Source of the DNA: Phytopythium helicoides
Lineage: Eukaryota; Oomycota; Peronosporomycetes; Pythiales; Pythiaceae
Reading direction: 5' to 3'
Assembly (NCBI GenBank): GCA_024867545.1
Contig: JANFNE010000022.1
Location: 124,001 to 188,000 of the forward strand
DNA length: 64,000 nt
The notes below the pieces were generated by a model. It had not been told where the DNA came from. It worked only from the letters and a program-made list of their open reading frames with translations, and did no database searches. The first letter of the stretch is position 1, and the number at the start of each line of letters is the position of its first letter. Both the position numbers and the translations under genes were made by a program. Positions 11,701 to 23,668 of this stretch are shown piece after piece.

Positions 11701-14700
11701 ATTGAGACGGACCGAGCTTTTGCGAACGAGGTGATCTATAAGCGCTACTGACCTTCCCTTATCGGCACCTCAAGTTCTAATAACTTCTTATGAACTAGAT
11801 TCGACGATCGTCCATTGACAATGGCGACCGAGGTGTGAACTTACCTACTGGGAACAAGATATCAGTTCCAATCAGCGCAATGTACGGCGAAAAGGAGCAC
11901 TCGGTCATTGTGAAAGTGGATGGCTGCAAGCCAACCGTGGTGGCGAACCTGGGGAGCTTGGCGGCGAGCTCCACTATTCTGACACTTGAGCCTGAAGACG
12001 AGAGTGGGTTGGGATATTGTCTGTACATCAATATCACTGCTCACATGCGAAAAGTATATCGCGAGGAGCACCAGGATATTGTGACGCGTGGGAATGTAAC
12101 TCAAGACGGCGATGTCCAAGCGTACGCGACGAAGTACCAGATCTCTCTCCACTCGTGCCTTGTTTTCGAGAACACGCTGCCTGTTCGTGTACAGTACCAG
12201 ATTGTAGTCCAACCACAATTGGATGCGTCGATGCTGATTGTCCGCCAAGGAACTCTGTCGCCAGGTGACGAAGTACCTATCCATGACTTCCAGAAAAACG
12301 CATTCTTGCTGTTGAGATTGCCCGAGATGGACTCGCTGTGGTCACGCCCTATCCCGCTCGGTGATTGCATCTATCGTGAAAGCATGGATCGCGAGATCAA
12401 GGCCCTGCTCGACGCTTCAGGAAGCTGGGATCCTGTCGTGGAGTTTCTGCCATCCCTTGCACCTGCAGATGTCATGTTTAAGAAGGATGATATCGCGTCG
12501 AAGCGAGTTGTTGCGCGCCTGGATTACACCGCAGCGGACAACGGTAGCCCTCGAATCGTGCTGTTCTGTACGTTGTGGATTTACAATCACTCTCAAGTGC
12601 AGAACCTGTTGTTTCGATGTGCCGATACCCCGAACCCGACAGTATTGTCTGCGCCACAGCTTATTCTGCAGCGTCCAGTCCCCAGATTGATGGACTGTCC
12701 TGATCAAGAATTCGAGATTAGCACGATCATCGACCATGAGGTGTCTCGCTGGTCTGACAAGATCCACTCGGCAGTTGTTGGTATTCAAGCCCCCATCAGT
12801 CTTCGATTTGGAAGCTCGCTGGGGCCGAGGACACGAAACGAAATCGGAATCTCGATACAGCGTCCTATGGGGCAGTTCCACCGTACAACTCAAGTAGTGG
12901 TGACGTCCCGGTACGTTTTTGTGAACCGGACAAACGCACGGTTCAAAGTATCGCAGTTTACGCGGGGCAATGACAACGTCATTGAGCTCCCTCCAGTCTC
13001 AAGCAAGGGCATCCCGTCCACGACGAGTTTTGACTTTGATACGTCGAGTCAGTCATTGAAGCGCCAAATTTACATCCGAATGGACCATCATGGTGCCGAG
13101 TGGAGTGGCCCATTTGCTGTTATGGATGAAATCGAATTTTCTCTCAAGCTCGGCGGCTCTGTGCCACACCTGTGGAATGAGTCAAAGGGTGGCTACGAAC
13201 GCGAGGGACTTCGTCCAAGCAGCGATGATATGAATCGGGTCAAGGTCCGAATTACCAACGTTGGCGCGAGTGTGGTTGTGACTCTTGCGCGTGATGATCC
13301 ACCAATGTACGTCATCTGCAACGAAACAAGCTCCGACCTTTACGTCAACCAGGTCAACTTTTCGAACGATATGGTTGTTGTGCGGAGCAAAGAGTTCACA
13401 CCGTTCGCGTGGGCGAAGCCTGACCGCTCCTGGCGCATTGCATGCCGCATTGGATCAGGGGGACCACTCGCCTCGTCAGTCGCGTGCGTCTACGATTTTG
13501 CTAACCTGGACAGGGAAAAGAAGATGGAAGGGCTTCGGTATCGCCTTTTTGGAAACCAGTTGCGAAGTATTTCGGCGGAGATTGTGGTCGATCGGTCATC
13601 TCGCGTCCTCATCTTCCGTGACCAGGATGTGAGTCGGCCGCCCAGCTACATCTTGGAGGTCAAATTGATCGCAGCCCGATTGCGCGGTGATATTGTCCTA
13701 GACCAGGACTCGACGTCAGAAATTGTTGTGGAGACGGACAATCATTCGGTGAGTGGTTTGGGATTTGAGGCTAATTTTGCTGATTTGATGTCTTAACAAA
13801 CTTTCTTTCGTGTGCCTGAATAGCCAATGACTGCCGAGTCGAAGGAGCTGCGCACTGCTCACGTGTATCGCTTCGATTCCGATCTCGAGTTTGCTAGCGA
13901 GTCTCGCCCGAAAAAGCTTTTGGTGAGCTTTTTTGACAAACAGTTTCCCGGCGAGCCACGAGAAACCGATTCGTCTACTATTCAGATGGAAGACGAGTGC
14001 TTCTACGATAACGCTGCCGAGTCAGACCGGAACTTGTATCCTCCTGGTAGCCCTGGCAATACGATCGAGGCGACGCCGTTTGAGATGATGCGAACACCGA
14101 CAGGATCTCCTATGGCAAAGCAAGCTCCACATCCGGCGATATCACATGGCTCGAGTTCGCTTCTGCCTCGTGCCCAGACGTTCTACCACCACGACAGCGA
14201 TTTGTCCCAATTGGACGGCGTGCCGCTCCGAATTAGCGATGCAGAGCAAGTCAGCCAATCTTACCGCTCTTCTGAAGACTCGGAGGACTTTGACGATATC
14301 AGTGAATATCACAGTCGCCGAGACCCTACAGCGACAGTGGAGATCAAGCTGCCTAGGAAAGCATGGTCGCGACCAGGAGTGAGTGCTCGGCAGTCGATTG
14401 CGCTGACGTATAACACTGCCGAGCAAGCGAAGCTGTCGCTGGGTCGGAGCGAGGGTCATTGGTGGGAGATGCGAGATCCTGAGACGGGAGACCTCGTTGG
14501 GGAAATCCTCGTGTCGTTGAAGTTCCGGACATCGGAACGCGAACTATCGCATCCGACTGACATTTTCAACCTGAGCGTTACGATTCCCAGTATCGGGTTT
14601 TCGTTTCTGCACAACGCCAACTCAACTATGGTCGATGTTGCGTATATGTCGATGCAGCGCTTTGGGCTCTTGTATTCGCGAGCGGACTCGAGCTCGGAGG

Positions 14701-16061
14701 TCGTCTTTTCGCTTGGAAATCTTCAAATGGACAACCAGATGGAGAGAGCAGTGGTCTTGGGACCGAAGGTTCACCGAGTGAAAGAAGGAGTATCGGTGCG
14801 GCTTCGTGACCGATGGCAAAGCTTCATGAACTACCGGTACCGCGGCATATTTGAGGAGCTGGACGTATCAAGCATGAGTGTGATCCAGTTCCGTATGCTG
14901 TGGAACTCAAGCTGTAACGCTGGCGACTTTACGCATTACGAGCTTATTGAGCTTATCATGCAGGAGATTGAAGTGTCGACGGACGAAAAATTTGTCGTCA
15001 ATTTGATCAGCGTCTTTCAAGGGATCGAGTCTTTAGCCACTCATCGATCGTTTGAGGAACTCGTCGATACTCGACAGGACTACGTTGGCGGCAGCTCTGG
15101 TAGTGGTGGCAGTGGCGGGGCAGGTGCAAACGCCGGCGGCACGGCTGGGGGAAGCGGCAACAGCGTATCTGGTGCAGGTGCCAACGTCAACGAAGATCTC
15201 ACTACCGATGGCGGTGTTTACATTGAACAGCTTGAGATTGAGGCGATCCGCATCACATTTAGCATGGAGCTCCATGGAGGGCGGTACCTCAAGACGCTTG
15301 GACCCTCGGGCCGTCGCTTGGCTGTGTATTTGCCCGAGTCGAACGTGAAAGATTTCCCGCTGAATCTTACCAAGCTCTCGTTCCACCATCTATACGAGCC
15401 GAAGGCAAATGTCATCGAGAAGGTGACGCGGCGCTACCAGCAGCAGGCAGTCCTGCTCGTGCTCAGTGGTTTGCACACCGTGTCGGTATATGCGAACCCT
15501 ATTCGAATCGTGTATCGATTTGCGCATGGTGTGTTGGAGCTCGTGCGTCTGCCTGCTCGCGGCTTGGCGTCAGGAAGCCCTATTGAACTGCTGAGCGGAA
15601 CGTATCTTGGTGTTCGTTCACTTGCGATGAATGTCATCAGTGCTAGCTACGAAATCGTGGCTGGTGCTGCTGGCATCTTTGGTGCGATTGCCGGACCGCT
15701 CGTACCTGAAAGCAAGCGAAAGGCGTTTGAGGAAGACCTGATTGGCTTCCAGAGAGCCGTGATCGAAGAGGTGAACTCATTTGACGCCGCAGAAGAGCGC
15801 ACAATGACCAAGGTGATCGTGCGCAAACCCCGGGAGTTCGATCCATCTGGTGTCGGACTGCTCACGGTCTATGGACCGGGCTCTGTCCCAATGGAAGAAC
15901 AGGACCGGATCAACCACAAGGCCGTCGTGCTATTGCAGCACTGGTGGCGTCGCCGTCGGCGCGCCAACATCCTGCTGCAGGAGGCGATGCGTCTACGTCC
16001 CGACGTAGCCGAGGCGGACACGCAGCTCGGGCGTGGCGTCGACCAGTGCTCAATCATGTGA
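5750..16061 (+). CDS. VPS13: VPS13-family bridge lipid-transfer protein
   Basis: Join(5750..11603, 11672..11730, 11799..13748, 13824..16061), 3366 residues; all junctions close in frame. The start gives a textbook Chorein_N domain (MLEGAFRSWIYHFLGEYV). Visible modules in order: Chorein_N 1-115; a PDZ-like segment near 460-540 (GITLDSSPEGLVVTSV); an IQ motif near 825 (IIVMQRFLRGAIVRRRK); a PH domain about 855-965 (MGWLYVRDD..RRWSRAWCHL); acidic loops; a beta-rich VAB/SHR-BD region about 2340-2600; a Gly/Ser linker; a VPS13_C-like region about 3130-3300; a second IQ-like helix; and C-terminal CSIM, a CaaX box. VPS13 proteins move bulk lipid along a hydrophobic groove between organelles. Length fits the family. 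The PDZ, IQ and CaaX elements are not in yeast or human VPS13. Calmodulin binding and prenylation are inferences from motifs. Confidence 0.9.
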
Positions 16062-16248
16062 GCCATTTGTACAGTAGTAAGTGTTTATGCGTATGGCAGT
16101 GATGCCGATGGATTTTTGGGAGGAAGAGCGATTGGCTTTATTATTTATCTGCAGCCCGCAATGGGCCAGACATCACCAATGCTTACTCGTTCAAACGTTG
16201 CTAGTGTTCCCTATCATTTCCTGCAGTATCAAAACGTGCGCGTGCTAA

Positions 16249-17652
16249 CTACTTTGGGGAAAAGAGCGGAAGCGGGTGCTTGTTCGGGTGCGTGGACACC
16301 AGATCACTGCGGTAGAATGGATGCGCTCCAATGTTGTTGACGAAACCACAACGCTTGGGCTCGCTGGAGTCGAGCGTCGCAAGATCATCAACACGCTTGC
16401 ACCACGAGGGCAACCGCTCGGGGCTACTCGAAAATTCCCAAATAAATGGCTCACACCAAACGTCACTCGACAAAACACGCTGGTTGACCAACTTGCTCGC
16501 TAGCGCATGAAGCCCGTCCCACGCAGTCCGAGCATTCTTCTGCCGCGTCTTTCGCGCATACGACTCCCGCAACATGTCTTCCCAATTCGATCGGATGGAC
16601 ACCCAGTGCTGGCGCTCCCAAAGTGCGTGTCGATGTTCGTAATGAAACGCTTGGAGCTTCTCGAGCCAGCGGCGCGCGTCTACTTTGAGGGACTTGTAGT
16701 TGAAAGTGTGGGAGAACTGGGGAAGCTTGTCGTACTGAGTATCCCACGGCATCGATACTTCGATGGCTCTGATCAGAGCCTCGGTAGCTTGCTTTGGAGT
16801 AAACTTTTCGCCCATCGACCGCGTCGTAGGCCCCACCGCAGTCTCGAGACGTTGACGTTTGTTTGTTTTCATGCTTGCCGAGCGTTTTGCAGCGCGTTTC
16901 GTACGAGTTTGTCGTGGTGGCGACTTCTTTTCTTGCTCAGAACCACTGACCAAGCTTTCGTCGGTCTCGTCTTCGGATTCAGAATTGGCGGTTGACTCGC
17001 TGCCATCTACGCTATCACAGCTAGAGGCAATGCTAAAATCGCTTGATTGACCTTCTCTGCTCTCTCCGCTGTCGCTCTCACTGCCGTCTTCCACACGAAA
17101 AACAGCTTCAACAGCACGAATGACTCGACGCTTAATCATCGTTTGGCGAGTCTTGAGATCAGCCTTCATACGTGACAGAGTCCTTTCGGCTTCGTGTTTC
17201 TCGGCTTTTGACGTTTTGCGAGAACTCCTCTCATCCTGAAGCTCTCTTCTAAGCTCTCGGATCCTCCTCTTTAGAGCGCCACGTTTCATTTCATCGCGAT
17301 CGGCTTGGTTCTTCAGAGAGGCAATCTCAGCCGCGTGTTTGTCGATCGTTGTTTGGAGTCCCCTAAGCTCTTCAAGTTGTTGTTTGAGTCTCGCTCGGTA
17401 TCGCTCGGTTCTTCCTTCGATGTACTTCTTTTCTGCCACCAGTTCCTTGTGTGCGCTTTGCAGCTTTACGAGATCCGATTGAGCGCTTGCGAGTTCCTCG
17501 ATAAGACTGACATTGTCATTTGGCGTATCTGTCTTCAAAAGGAGCAGCTTCTCCTTGCTGGTGTCTGGACTTCGGGCACCTCCGCGAGCTTTCTCAGGGT
17601 CTGGTGCGGCCTTGGCCCCATCAACTGTACCGTGCTGGTTCTTGCCCACCAT
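16249..17652 (-). CDS. Unknown coiled-coil protein
   Basis: Single-exon gene of 467 residues. Residues about 45-190 form a long basic and acidic coiled coil. A low-complexity acidic Ser/Asp/Glu block (about 195-245) follows, then a basic cluster (KRAAKRSASMKTNKRQR) that looks like a bipartite nuclear localisation signal. The C-terminal 170 residues are compact and Trp-rich (PWDTQY, RRWLEKLQAFHYEHRHALWE, RSNWEDML) and may be a folded domain I do not recognise. No membrane segment or signal peptide. It converges with the VPS13 gene. The combination suggests a nuclear scaffold or DNA-associated protein, but this is a guess from composition. Confidence 0.6.
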   Translation of the reverse strand: MVGKNQHGTVDGAKAAPDPEKARGGARSPDTSKEKLLLLKTDTPNDNVSLIEELASAQSDLVKLQSAHKELVAEKKYIEGRTERYRARLKQQLEELRGLQTTIDKHAAEIASLKNQADRDEMKRGALKRRIRELRRELQDERSSRKTSKAEKHEAERTLSRMKADLKTRQTMIKRRVIRAVEAVFRVEDGSESDSGESREGQSSDFSIASSCDSVDGSESTANSESEDETDESLVSGSEQEKKSPPRQTRTKRAAKRSASMKTNKRQRLETAVGPTTRSMGEKFTPKQATEALIRAIEVSMPWDTQYDKLPQFSHTFNYKSLKVDARRWLEKLQAFHYEHRHALWERQHWVSIRSNWEDMLRESYARKTRQKNARTAWDGLHALASKLVNQRVLSSDVWCEPFIWEFSSSPERLPSWCKRVDDLATLDSSEPKRCGFVNNIGAHPFYRSDLVSTHPNKHPLPLFSPK

Positions 17653-18128
17653 GCTCGGTGGTAGTCATGGAAAGGAGAACTGAGCGTTGTGAGCGCGTTG
17701 TTCTTGGAACTGATCGCCGCGTCGCATTGTGATTGAGGCTACGAAACTTGTGGGTGAAAAAAAATCGTGGGCAAGCTTTTGCAGCAGGAAATCGAAAACT
17801 TTGACGTACCCTTCTGCCATTGTTCTGGATCGCCCATTGAGGAAAGAATTGCTAACAGCATCGCCAACCGTTTGTTGCTTTGCAACGACTGTGTAACATC
17901 CCCGCATGATCGAACAAAGCTGGCCTCACCGAGGTCAAAGCGAAGGTGGTTGCCATTCGCAAGTGGTTGGCTCGATTGAACGACCACTCAGCTCTTGCAC
18001 CTGTCATGTTCAAAACCCCGAGCACCGTCAAACTTTGACAAAATCTCACAGCACTCAGCAGGTTGCATTAAGAAATATACTTTGTTACTTTTGCGCTGCC
18101 AACATGAGCGCATAACGTCTGGACTCAC
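17653..18128. other. Intergenic region
   Basis: 476 bp between two minus-strand genes: promoter of the coiled-coil gene and 3' end of the Tudor/TFIIS-N gene. Nothing else recognised. Confidence 0.5.
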
Positions 18129-21092
18129 TCACGTAGAGACTGGGGGCGGTGCTCGCACATGTTCCCCCGTAATGACGGCAGTTACAGCTTCACCGAGAGC
18201 ATAGAGCGGCGAGTCTGCTGTCGTCATCCCCGACCGGTCATCTGCCGTCATTTTTTGCGCGTGCTCAGCTCCGGCAGCGATTGCAGCAGCAAGTGAGTCT
18301 GGGTCTGTGGCCAGCGGGTGTTCTTGTACATTCGTCGTTGGCTTCGAAGGCGTTGGCTTCTCAGCCACGTCCATGCTGACGTCCAATGTTTCACCGATGA
18401 TGTTTGATTCTGCCTTTTCGTCATCACCGCGAACCTCACCATCCTCAGCAGATCCAGACTCGCTATCTTCACGCTCAAGCGAGGGTGGTGGGGGAGATCG
18501 AACATATCGCGACCCGCTTCCACTACGCCGATCATCTGTCGGACTAGTAGCATCACGAATTGAGCGTACGTGTGCGTGCGTGTTTGCGTCAATGTGGAGC
18601 TGAGCTGTGTGCTTCGCCAAAGATTCGTCTGGAGAACCATTCGATCCTGCAGCTGATGAAACCGTCAGTTGGTTGGCTGCTCCATCTGCAGGAGCGTCGA
18701 TCGAAGGGGTCGTAGCACTTGAGGTTCCATTTGCACTCGACTCTTCCGACTCGATGTCCGGATATGCTGACCTCCGCTTCAGAATTGATCTGGGTACCAC
18801 ACCAGGGAGCTTCTCCGGTGGTCGCGGTCGGTTCGGTTGTGTACGCACTCCGAGTGGCATCCACACAAACAGCTTTGACACTTCGACTTCCATGTTGAAC
18901 GGGAGGACGCCGTCGTCATCGTTGAAGCGGATCCGCCGCCGAGATTCTTCGGCCATTTCCTCCATTCGCCGTTTTTCGAGTTTCTCGCGCTCAGTTGCTT
19001 GCTCGCTGACTCGTTTCACAACGCTGTCTAAGACCAACGTTGAACGACGAGCTTTCCAGTTATTGGCTGTGCCAAGTCGTTTCTTGCCGAGTGCGTTCGA
19101 GAGAGCGTTTTTGCCGCCACCTAGCGAATAAAGAAAGTGAGTTAGTTAAGTCAGACTGCAAGTAATCGTGTGAGTGCATACCGTACCCATTAAAGCCTTG
19201 AGGTGGTTTGCAGACTTGGATTGCCGTGCACTTGCCGCCTCCTTTGACCTTACTATCTTGGACGCTTCCTTGACCGTTGCTTTTTGCCGCGAGTCGTCAA
19301 TACGTGGGTCTGAAGATGGCGATTTGCCACCACTGTTTTCCTTGCTAATCGATGACTTTGTCCGCTCCTCCCGATCCTTGCTTGAACCATTAGTTCTAAG
19401 CTTTGGAATGGGTTCGGCATCTTGTGTTTGCCTGTCGCTCGCTAGCTGCTTTGGTGTTTCATCAAGAGGAGGCGAAGTTGAGCGAGGCGAGTCGTCAGGC
19501 GACTTGTCAATACCTAACAGCGTTCGCCACGCGTCCACAATCCAACCCGCGAGATCACGGATCTCATCGTTTCGAAAGGGAGACTTCCGATGCAGGTAAT
19601 GCATGCGAACTCCAAGCTTGCTAGATTTCAACGAGTCCCGAGTAATTCCTGGCATAGCGACTAGGGCCTAAAATGATCCCAAAAGCGTAAGCACCGCGAA
19701 CAAACGAGTGCTGGACGACCTTGGGCAGACAATGTCAGTTACCTTAAGGATTAGCAGCACGCCCGATTCAGTGCTTTCAGACTTGGTCCACATCTTCAGC
19801 AGTTCCGACAACGATAGCAATCCGTCTGATTTGACAAATCGTTTTAGGGCCTTTTCGGGCTGCGGATTCAAAAAGAAAAATTAGAAAGGCATTCCTTCCA
19901 GCCTGATTAGTCAATGCACGCAACTCTTGGGTCGCACCTTTACATCTGTATTCCCGAGAATCTCGAGCTGCTTTGACTTGTTCTCCGACTCGAGAGATGG
20001 AGTTGATAGGAGCATATACAACACCTTGCGAGAGACGTCGAGAGCCGTAGATGCCGTAAACTCAGTAATATCAACTCGTCTTGGAGAGGGAGAAGAGCTT
20101 GCAGGTGAGTTTGCCGTGGCTGTAGATGCTTTGCTGTCCTGCTTTGAGGTCGTTCCGTTAGCTTCCGACAATGTTTGGTCTTCGTGTGCGAGCTTCGCCC
20201 GCTTTGGGGATGCTGTCGGAGATCGATGTTGCTTGTTGCTGCGCGCTTTAGGCTCAATCGGCGAAGCCGCAATTGACTTTCGCTTCTTCGCGGTTGCTGG
20301 GAGACGTGAGTATAGCGGAATGCTCTCGATTACTTCCCTGTATGAGAGGTCCTCGCAGTCTCCGTTGTAATACATCACGCGAAACATCTTGGTCGCAGGA
20401 AAAAAGATAGAGACTGTGCCGTTCACAGTCTCGACGGCACCGCTGCCATCGCTCTTGGGAACGTGCTTGACGACGGGCTTGTTGATGAGCTGGTTGATTT
20501 CTTCAGCGCCAACAGTCTCGTCGTCTGCGTTTTCAGCCAATTCAACTTCGATAGCTTCTTCTTCCTCCTCTTCCTCCTCCTCCTCCTCCTCTTCGTCGAC
20601 CACTTCCTCAATATCTGCTTCGTCTTCCGGTCCAATCATTTCGACATCGTCATTAGCATCGCTTGGAATATCCACACGGAGAGGAGGCGCTTGAGTGTTC
20701 AGACTAAGCACCATGGAAAAGGTCTCTTGCGCCTCCTCGCCTCCGTTTTCAGTCTTGTCGGGCGTCGATACCTCGGGCGGGGGTGGAGAGCGCATGCGCT
20801 TGGGCTTGGACTTGGACTTACTGTGCACCTGGCGCTTGCGCGCAGTCTGCTCCTTCTTGGTGGGCACAGGCGGCACCTTGTTGCCCGAGCCTGGGAGGTA
20901 GTGGAAGTGCACATCAACGTCGTCCTCGGTCATCTCCTCGCTATCGCCGTCATCGTAGCTGATGTGGTAGAAGCGCGTCTCTGGCGCGAAGTGGTCGACC
21001 GTGCCCCCGAACGCCTGCGGGAACCCGTTGAAGTACTTGGACACGCGCGTGCCGAGCGGGAACTTTTGCGTGAGCTGCATGCGCGCCTGCAA
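18129..21092 (-). CDS. Tudor-like / TFIIS N-terminal (LW) domain chromatin protein
   Basis: Complement(join(18129..19120, 19187..19667, 19743..19859, 19938..21092)), 914 residues. Residues 1-55 form a Tudor-like module (GTRVSKYFNGFPQAFGGTV..YHISYDDGDSEEMT). A second lies about 207-270 (VNGTVSIFFPATKMFRVMYYNGDCEDLS). Between them is an unbroken run of Glu encoded near 20556-20600. Exons 2 and 3 together rebuild a four-helix TFIIS N-terminal/LW domain (ALKRFVKSDGLLSLSELLKMW..AGWIVDAWRTLLG). The last exon contains KARRSTLVLDSVVKR and a disordered Ser/Pro-rich tail. LW domains bind short motifs in transcription-elongation factors, and Tudor modules read histone or protein marks. A role in transcription through chromatin is therefore likely, the exact complex unknown. 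It shares a 781-bp divergent region with histidine ammonia-lyase. Confidence 0.75.
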
Positions 21093-21873
21093 ATCGCACC
21101 ACCAGCCAACCGTCGTCAGCCAACGGGCGCTTCCAATCCAGCGCGAGCCTGCCTACTGGTCCTGCGCGCTCACTCACGCCGCCTTCACGCAACGCGCGGC
21201 CTCTACCAACTCTCTGCTCTCTCTCTCTCTCTTTTAGCGCTGTCTACACCTACCATCGTCCCCTAACGGCGCGGCCAGGCGCTCCCCGAGCGCGCCGCCT
21301 CCTGCGTCTGCGTCTGCTTCCCGCCGCCTCCGCTGGCCCCAGAGCTCGCGCACGCCGCTTGCCGCCGCGTCTGCCGCCGCCGCCGCCCGCTCGTCGCCTC
21401 GCGTCGCCAGTCGACCGAGCGATCCGCCGGTCTCGCCTCGCAGCTCCAGCTCGAGGCTTGCTCGACCTTTTTTTTCGTTCTTGACCAGAAAACACAGCGT
21501 CTACCGTGCATCGCCGCCAAACTCCGCTCTTGAGGTGTGTGGCGCACATCAAAGCTACGTAAGTACTGGACGGCCCCGAATGCAAGCCCCCCTGGCTCCG
21601 CCCAACTTGCTCATCCAAACGCGGCGAGCGCTGCGTTTACGCGGGCGGCGGCTGCTTCAACACGGCTGCGCGAGCGCGTCCGTCCTATCGGGCGCGCCTG
21701 CGAGATGTGACGGCGCGCGCGTCCGCTGCGGCTCGACGGAGCGCTGCGCCCACCGGCCCACGGTACGCTCCAGCCACGCACGGCGCGGCGGCGAGGGCTC
21801 GGACGGCGGCGCTCACTTTCCAATCCGCACCCCAAGCCGCAGTCCGCCCGCGAGCCAAGCCCAGCCACGCACA
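21093..21873. other. Divergent intergenic region with CT-rich tract
   Basis: 781 bp between the Tudor/TFIIS-N and histidine ammonia-lyase genes. It contains a CT microsatellite at about 21217-21237 and long CCG/CGC-rich stretches. Several long frames cross it only because the base composition excludes stops. I see no gene. Confidence 0.55.
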
Positions 21874-23668
21874 ATGAGCGCCGCGCAGGACCCCCGCCCA
21901 GAACTCATCATGGACGGCGTGTCCCTCGGAGCCGAGGAGCTCGTCGCACTCTCGCGCGGAAAGTACAAGATGGCGCTGAGCGCCGACGCGTGGGAGCGCG
22001 TGGCTCACGGCCGAGAGGTCGTCGACAACATCCTCAAGGACCCCACGCGCGTCGCCTACGGCATCAACACGGGCTTCGGACTCTTCTCCAACGTCATCGT
22101 CAGCAGCGACAAGCTCACCGAGCTCCAGGAGAACCTCATCCGCTCGCACTCGTCCGGCACGGGACAGCCGCTCACGCCAGAGCAGACCCGCATGCTGCTC
22201 GCGCTGCGCATCAACGTGCTGTCCAAGGGACACTCGGGCATCCGTACCGAGACGCTGCAGCAGCTCGTCGACGCTTTCAACGCCGACTGCCTCTCCGTCG
22301 TCCCCAGCAAGGGCACGGTCGGCGCCTCGGGCGACCTCGCACCACTCGCACACCTCGCGCTCGGCATGATGGGCGAGGGCAAGATGTGGGACAAGGTCGT
22401 CGGATCGGACGGCAAGACGCACTTCGTCATCGGCAACGCCGCCGAGGTGCTTGCCAAGAACGGACTCAAGCCTGTCCAGCTTGGAGCCAAGGAGGGTCTC
22501 GCCATGATCAACGGCACCCAGCTCATCACTTCCATCGGCGCCGAAGCCGTGGTCCGCGCAGAGAATGTCGCCAACTGTGCCGACATTGCCGTCGCACTGA
22601 CGCTCGAGGTGCTCAAGGGCACGGTGAACGCCTTCCACCCGCGTATCCACGAAGTTCGCCCGCATGCTGGCCAGAAGCTCGTGGCTGACCGCATCCGCAC
22701 GCTGCTGCAGGCTGACCGTCCGTCAGAGCTCTTCCGTAGCCACAACTACGCGGGCAAGGTCCAGGATGCGTACACGCTTCGCTGCGCGCCGCAGATTCAC
22801 GGTGTTGTCCACGACACGATCCAGTTCGTGAAGGGTGTTCTCAATGTTGAGATGAACAGTGCGACGGACAACCCGATGGTGTTCACCGGCAGTGCCGAGG
22901 TCACGACGGACTTTTACTCGGACCCGATCCAGCCTCCGGCTCCGGCCGTGAACCCGGACGACATCAGCGACCTGTCGGACGCCAAGAAGGAGATTGAGCG
23001 CCTCAACAAGATTGTCAAGCAGCAGAATGAGCTCCCTGCCATGGGTCTCAAGCGCACGACGGACACGTTCTACCGCGGAGGCGGAGGCTTCGTCATCTCT
23101 GGCGGCAACTTCCATGGCGAGTACCCTGCCAAGGTTCTCGACTACCTGGCCATCGCGATTCATGAGATCGCCAGTGTCAGCGAGCGCCGCATTGAGCGTC
23201 TGGTGAACCCGACGCTAAGCAACCTGCCTGCTTTCCTCGTCAAGGAGGGCGGACTCAACTCGGGTTTCATGATCGCACACTGCACTGCTGCCGCACTCGT
23301 GTCGGAGAACAAGGTGCTGACCCACCCATCGTCAGTCGACTCGATCTCGACGAGTGGTGCCAAGGAGGACCACGTGTCCATGGGCGGCTACGCCGCTCGC
23401 AAGGCGCTCACGGTCGTCGAGCACGTTGAGACCGTTGTGGCGATCGAGCTGCTGGCGGCGTGCCAGGCACTGGACCTTGCTGCGTCCGCTGCGCACGACC
23501 GACGCGTTGGAGGCCGTGTATGCTCTCGTGCGCTCCAAGGTGCCAAAGCTCGAGAAGGACCGCATCATGTCGCCTGACATTGACGCTGTGATCGAGCTTG
23601 TGCGCTCGGGCCAGGTGTTCGAGGTTGCGCAGCCGTTCCTGGCTGCGCTGCACGACGGCCGTCTCTGA
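21874..23668 (+). CDS. HAL: Histidine ammonia-lyase (one apparent frameshift)
   Basis: Non-oxidative deamination of histidine to urocanate, first step of histidine breakdown. The start ([15 protein letters not shown]) follows a GC-rich leader. The MIO cofactor forms from Ala151-Ser152-Gly153 in [18 protein letters not shown], and [19 protein letters not shown] and the [10 protein letters not shown] region are all present. The frame is intact to about residue 534 (ACQALDL), where it goes off the family. The expected ending ([19 protein letters not shown]...AALHDGRL, stop at 23668) continues in the +1 frame after one extra base in the CCTTGC at 23475-23480. Removing one T gives a continuous 597-residue enzyme of normal length; as given, the protein ends in unrelated sequence at 23577. 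The region between is too short for an intron. Assembly error is the likeliest cause. Confidence 0.9.

Noticed and set aside
20556..20600. CTC/CCT repeat as a non-coding microsatellite
   Set aside because: It encodes the Glu run of the Tudor/TFIIS-N protein in frame, so it is coding low complexity.
23470..23500. Programmed +1 frameshifting in histidine ammonia-lyase
   Set aside because: No known slippery sequence or need for two products in this family; an extra base in the consensus is simpler.
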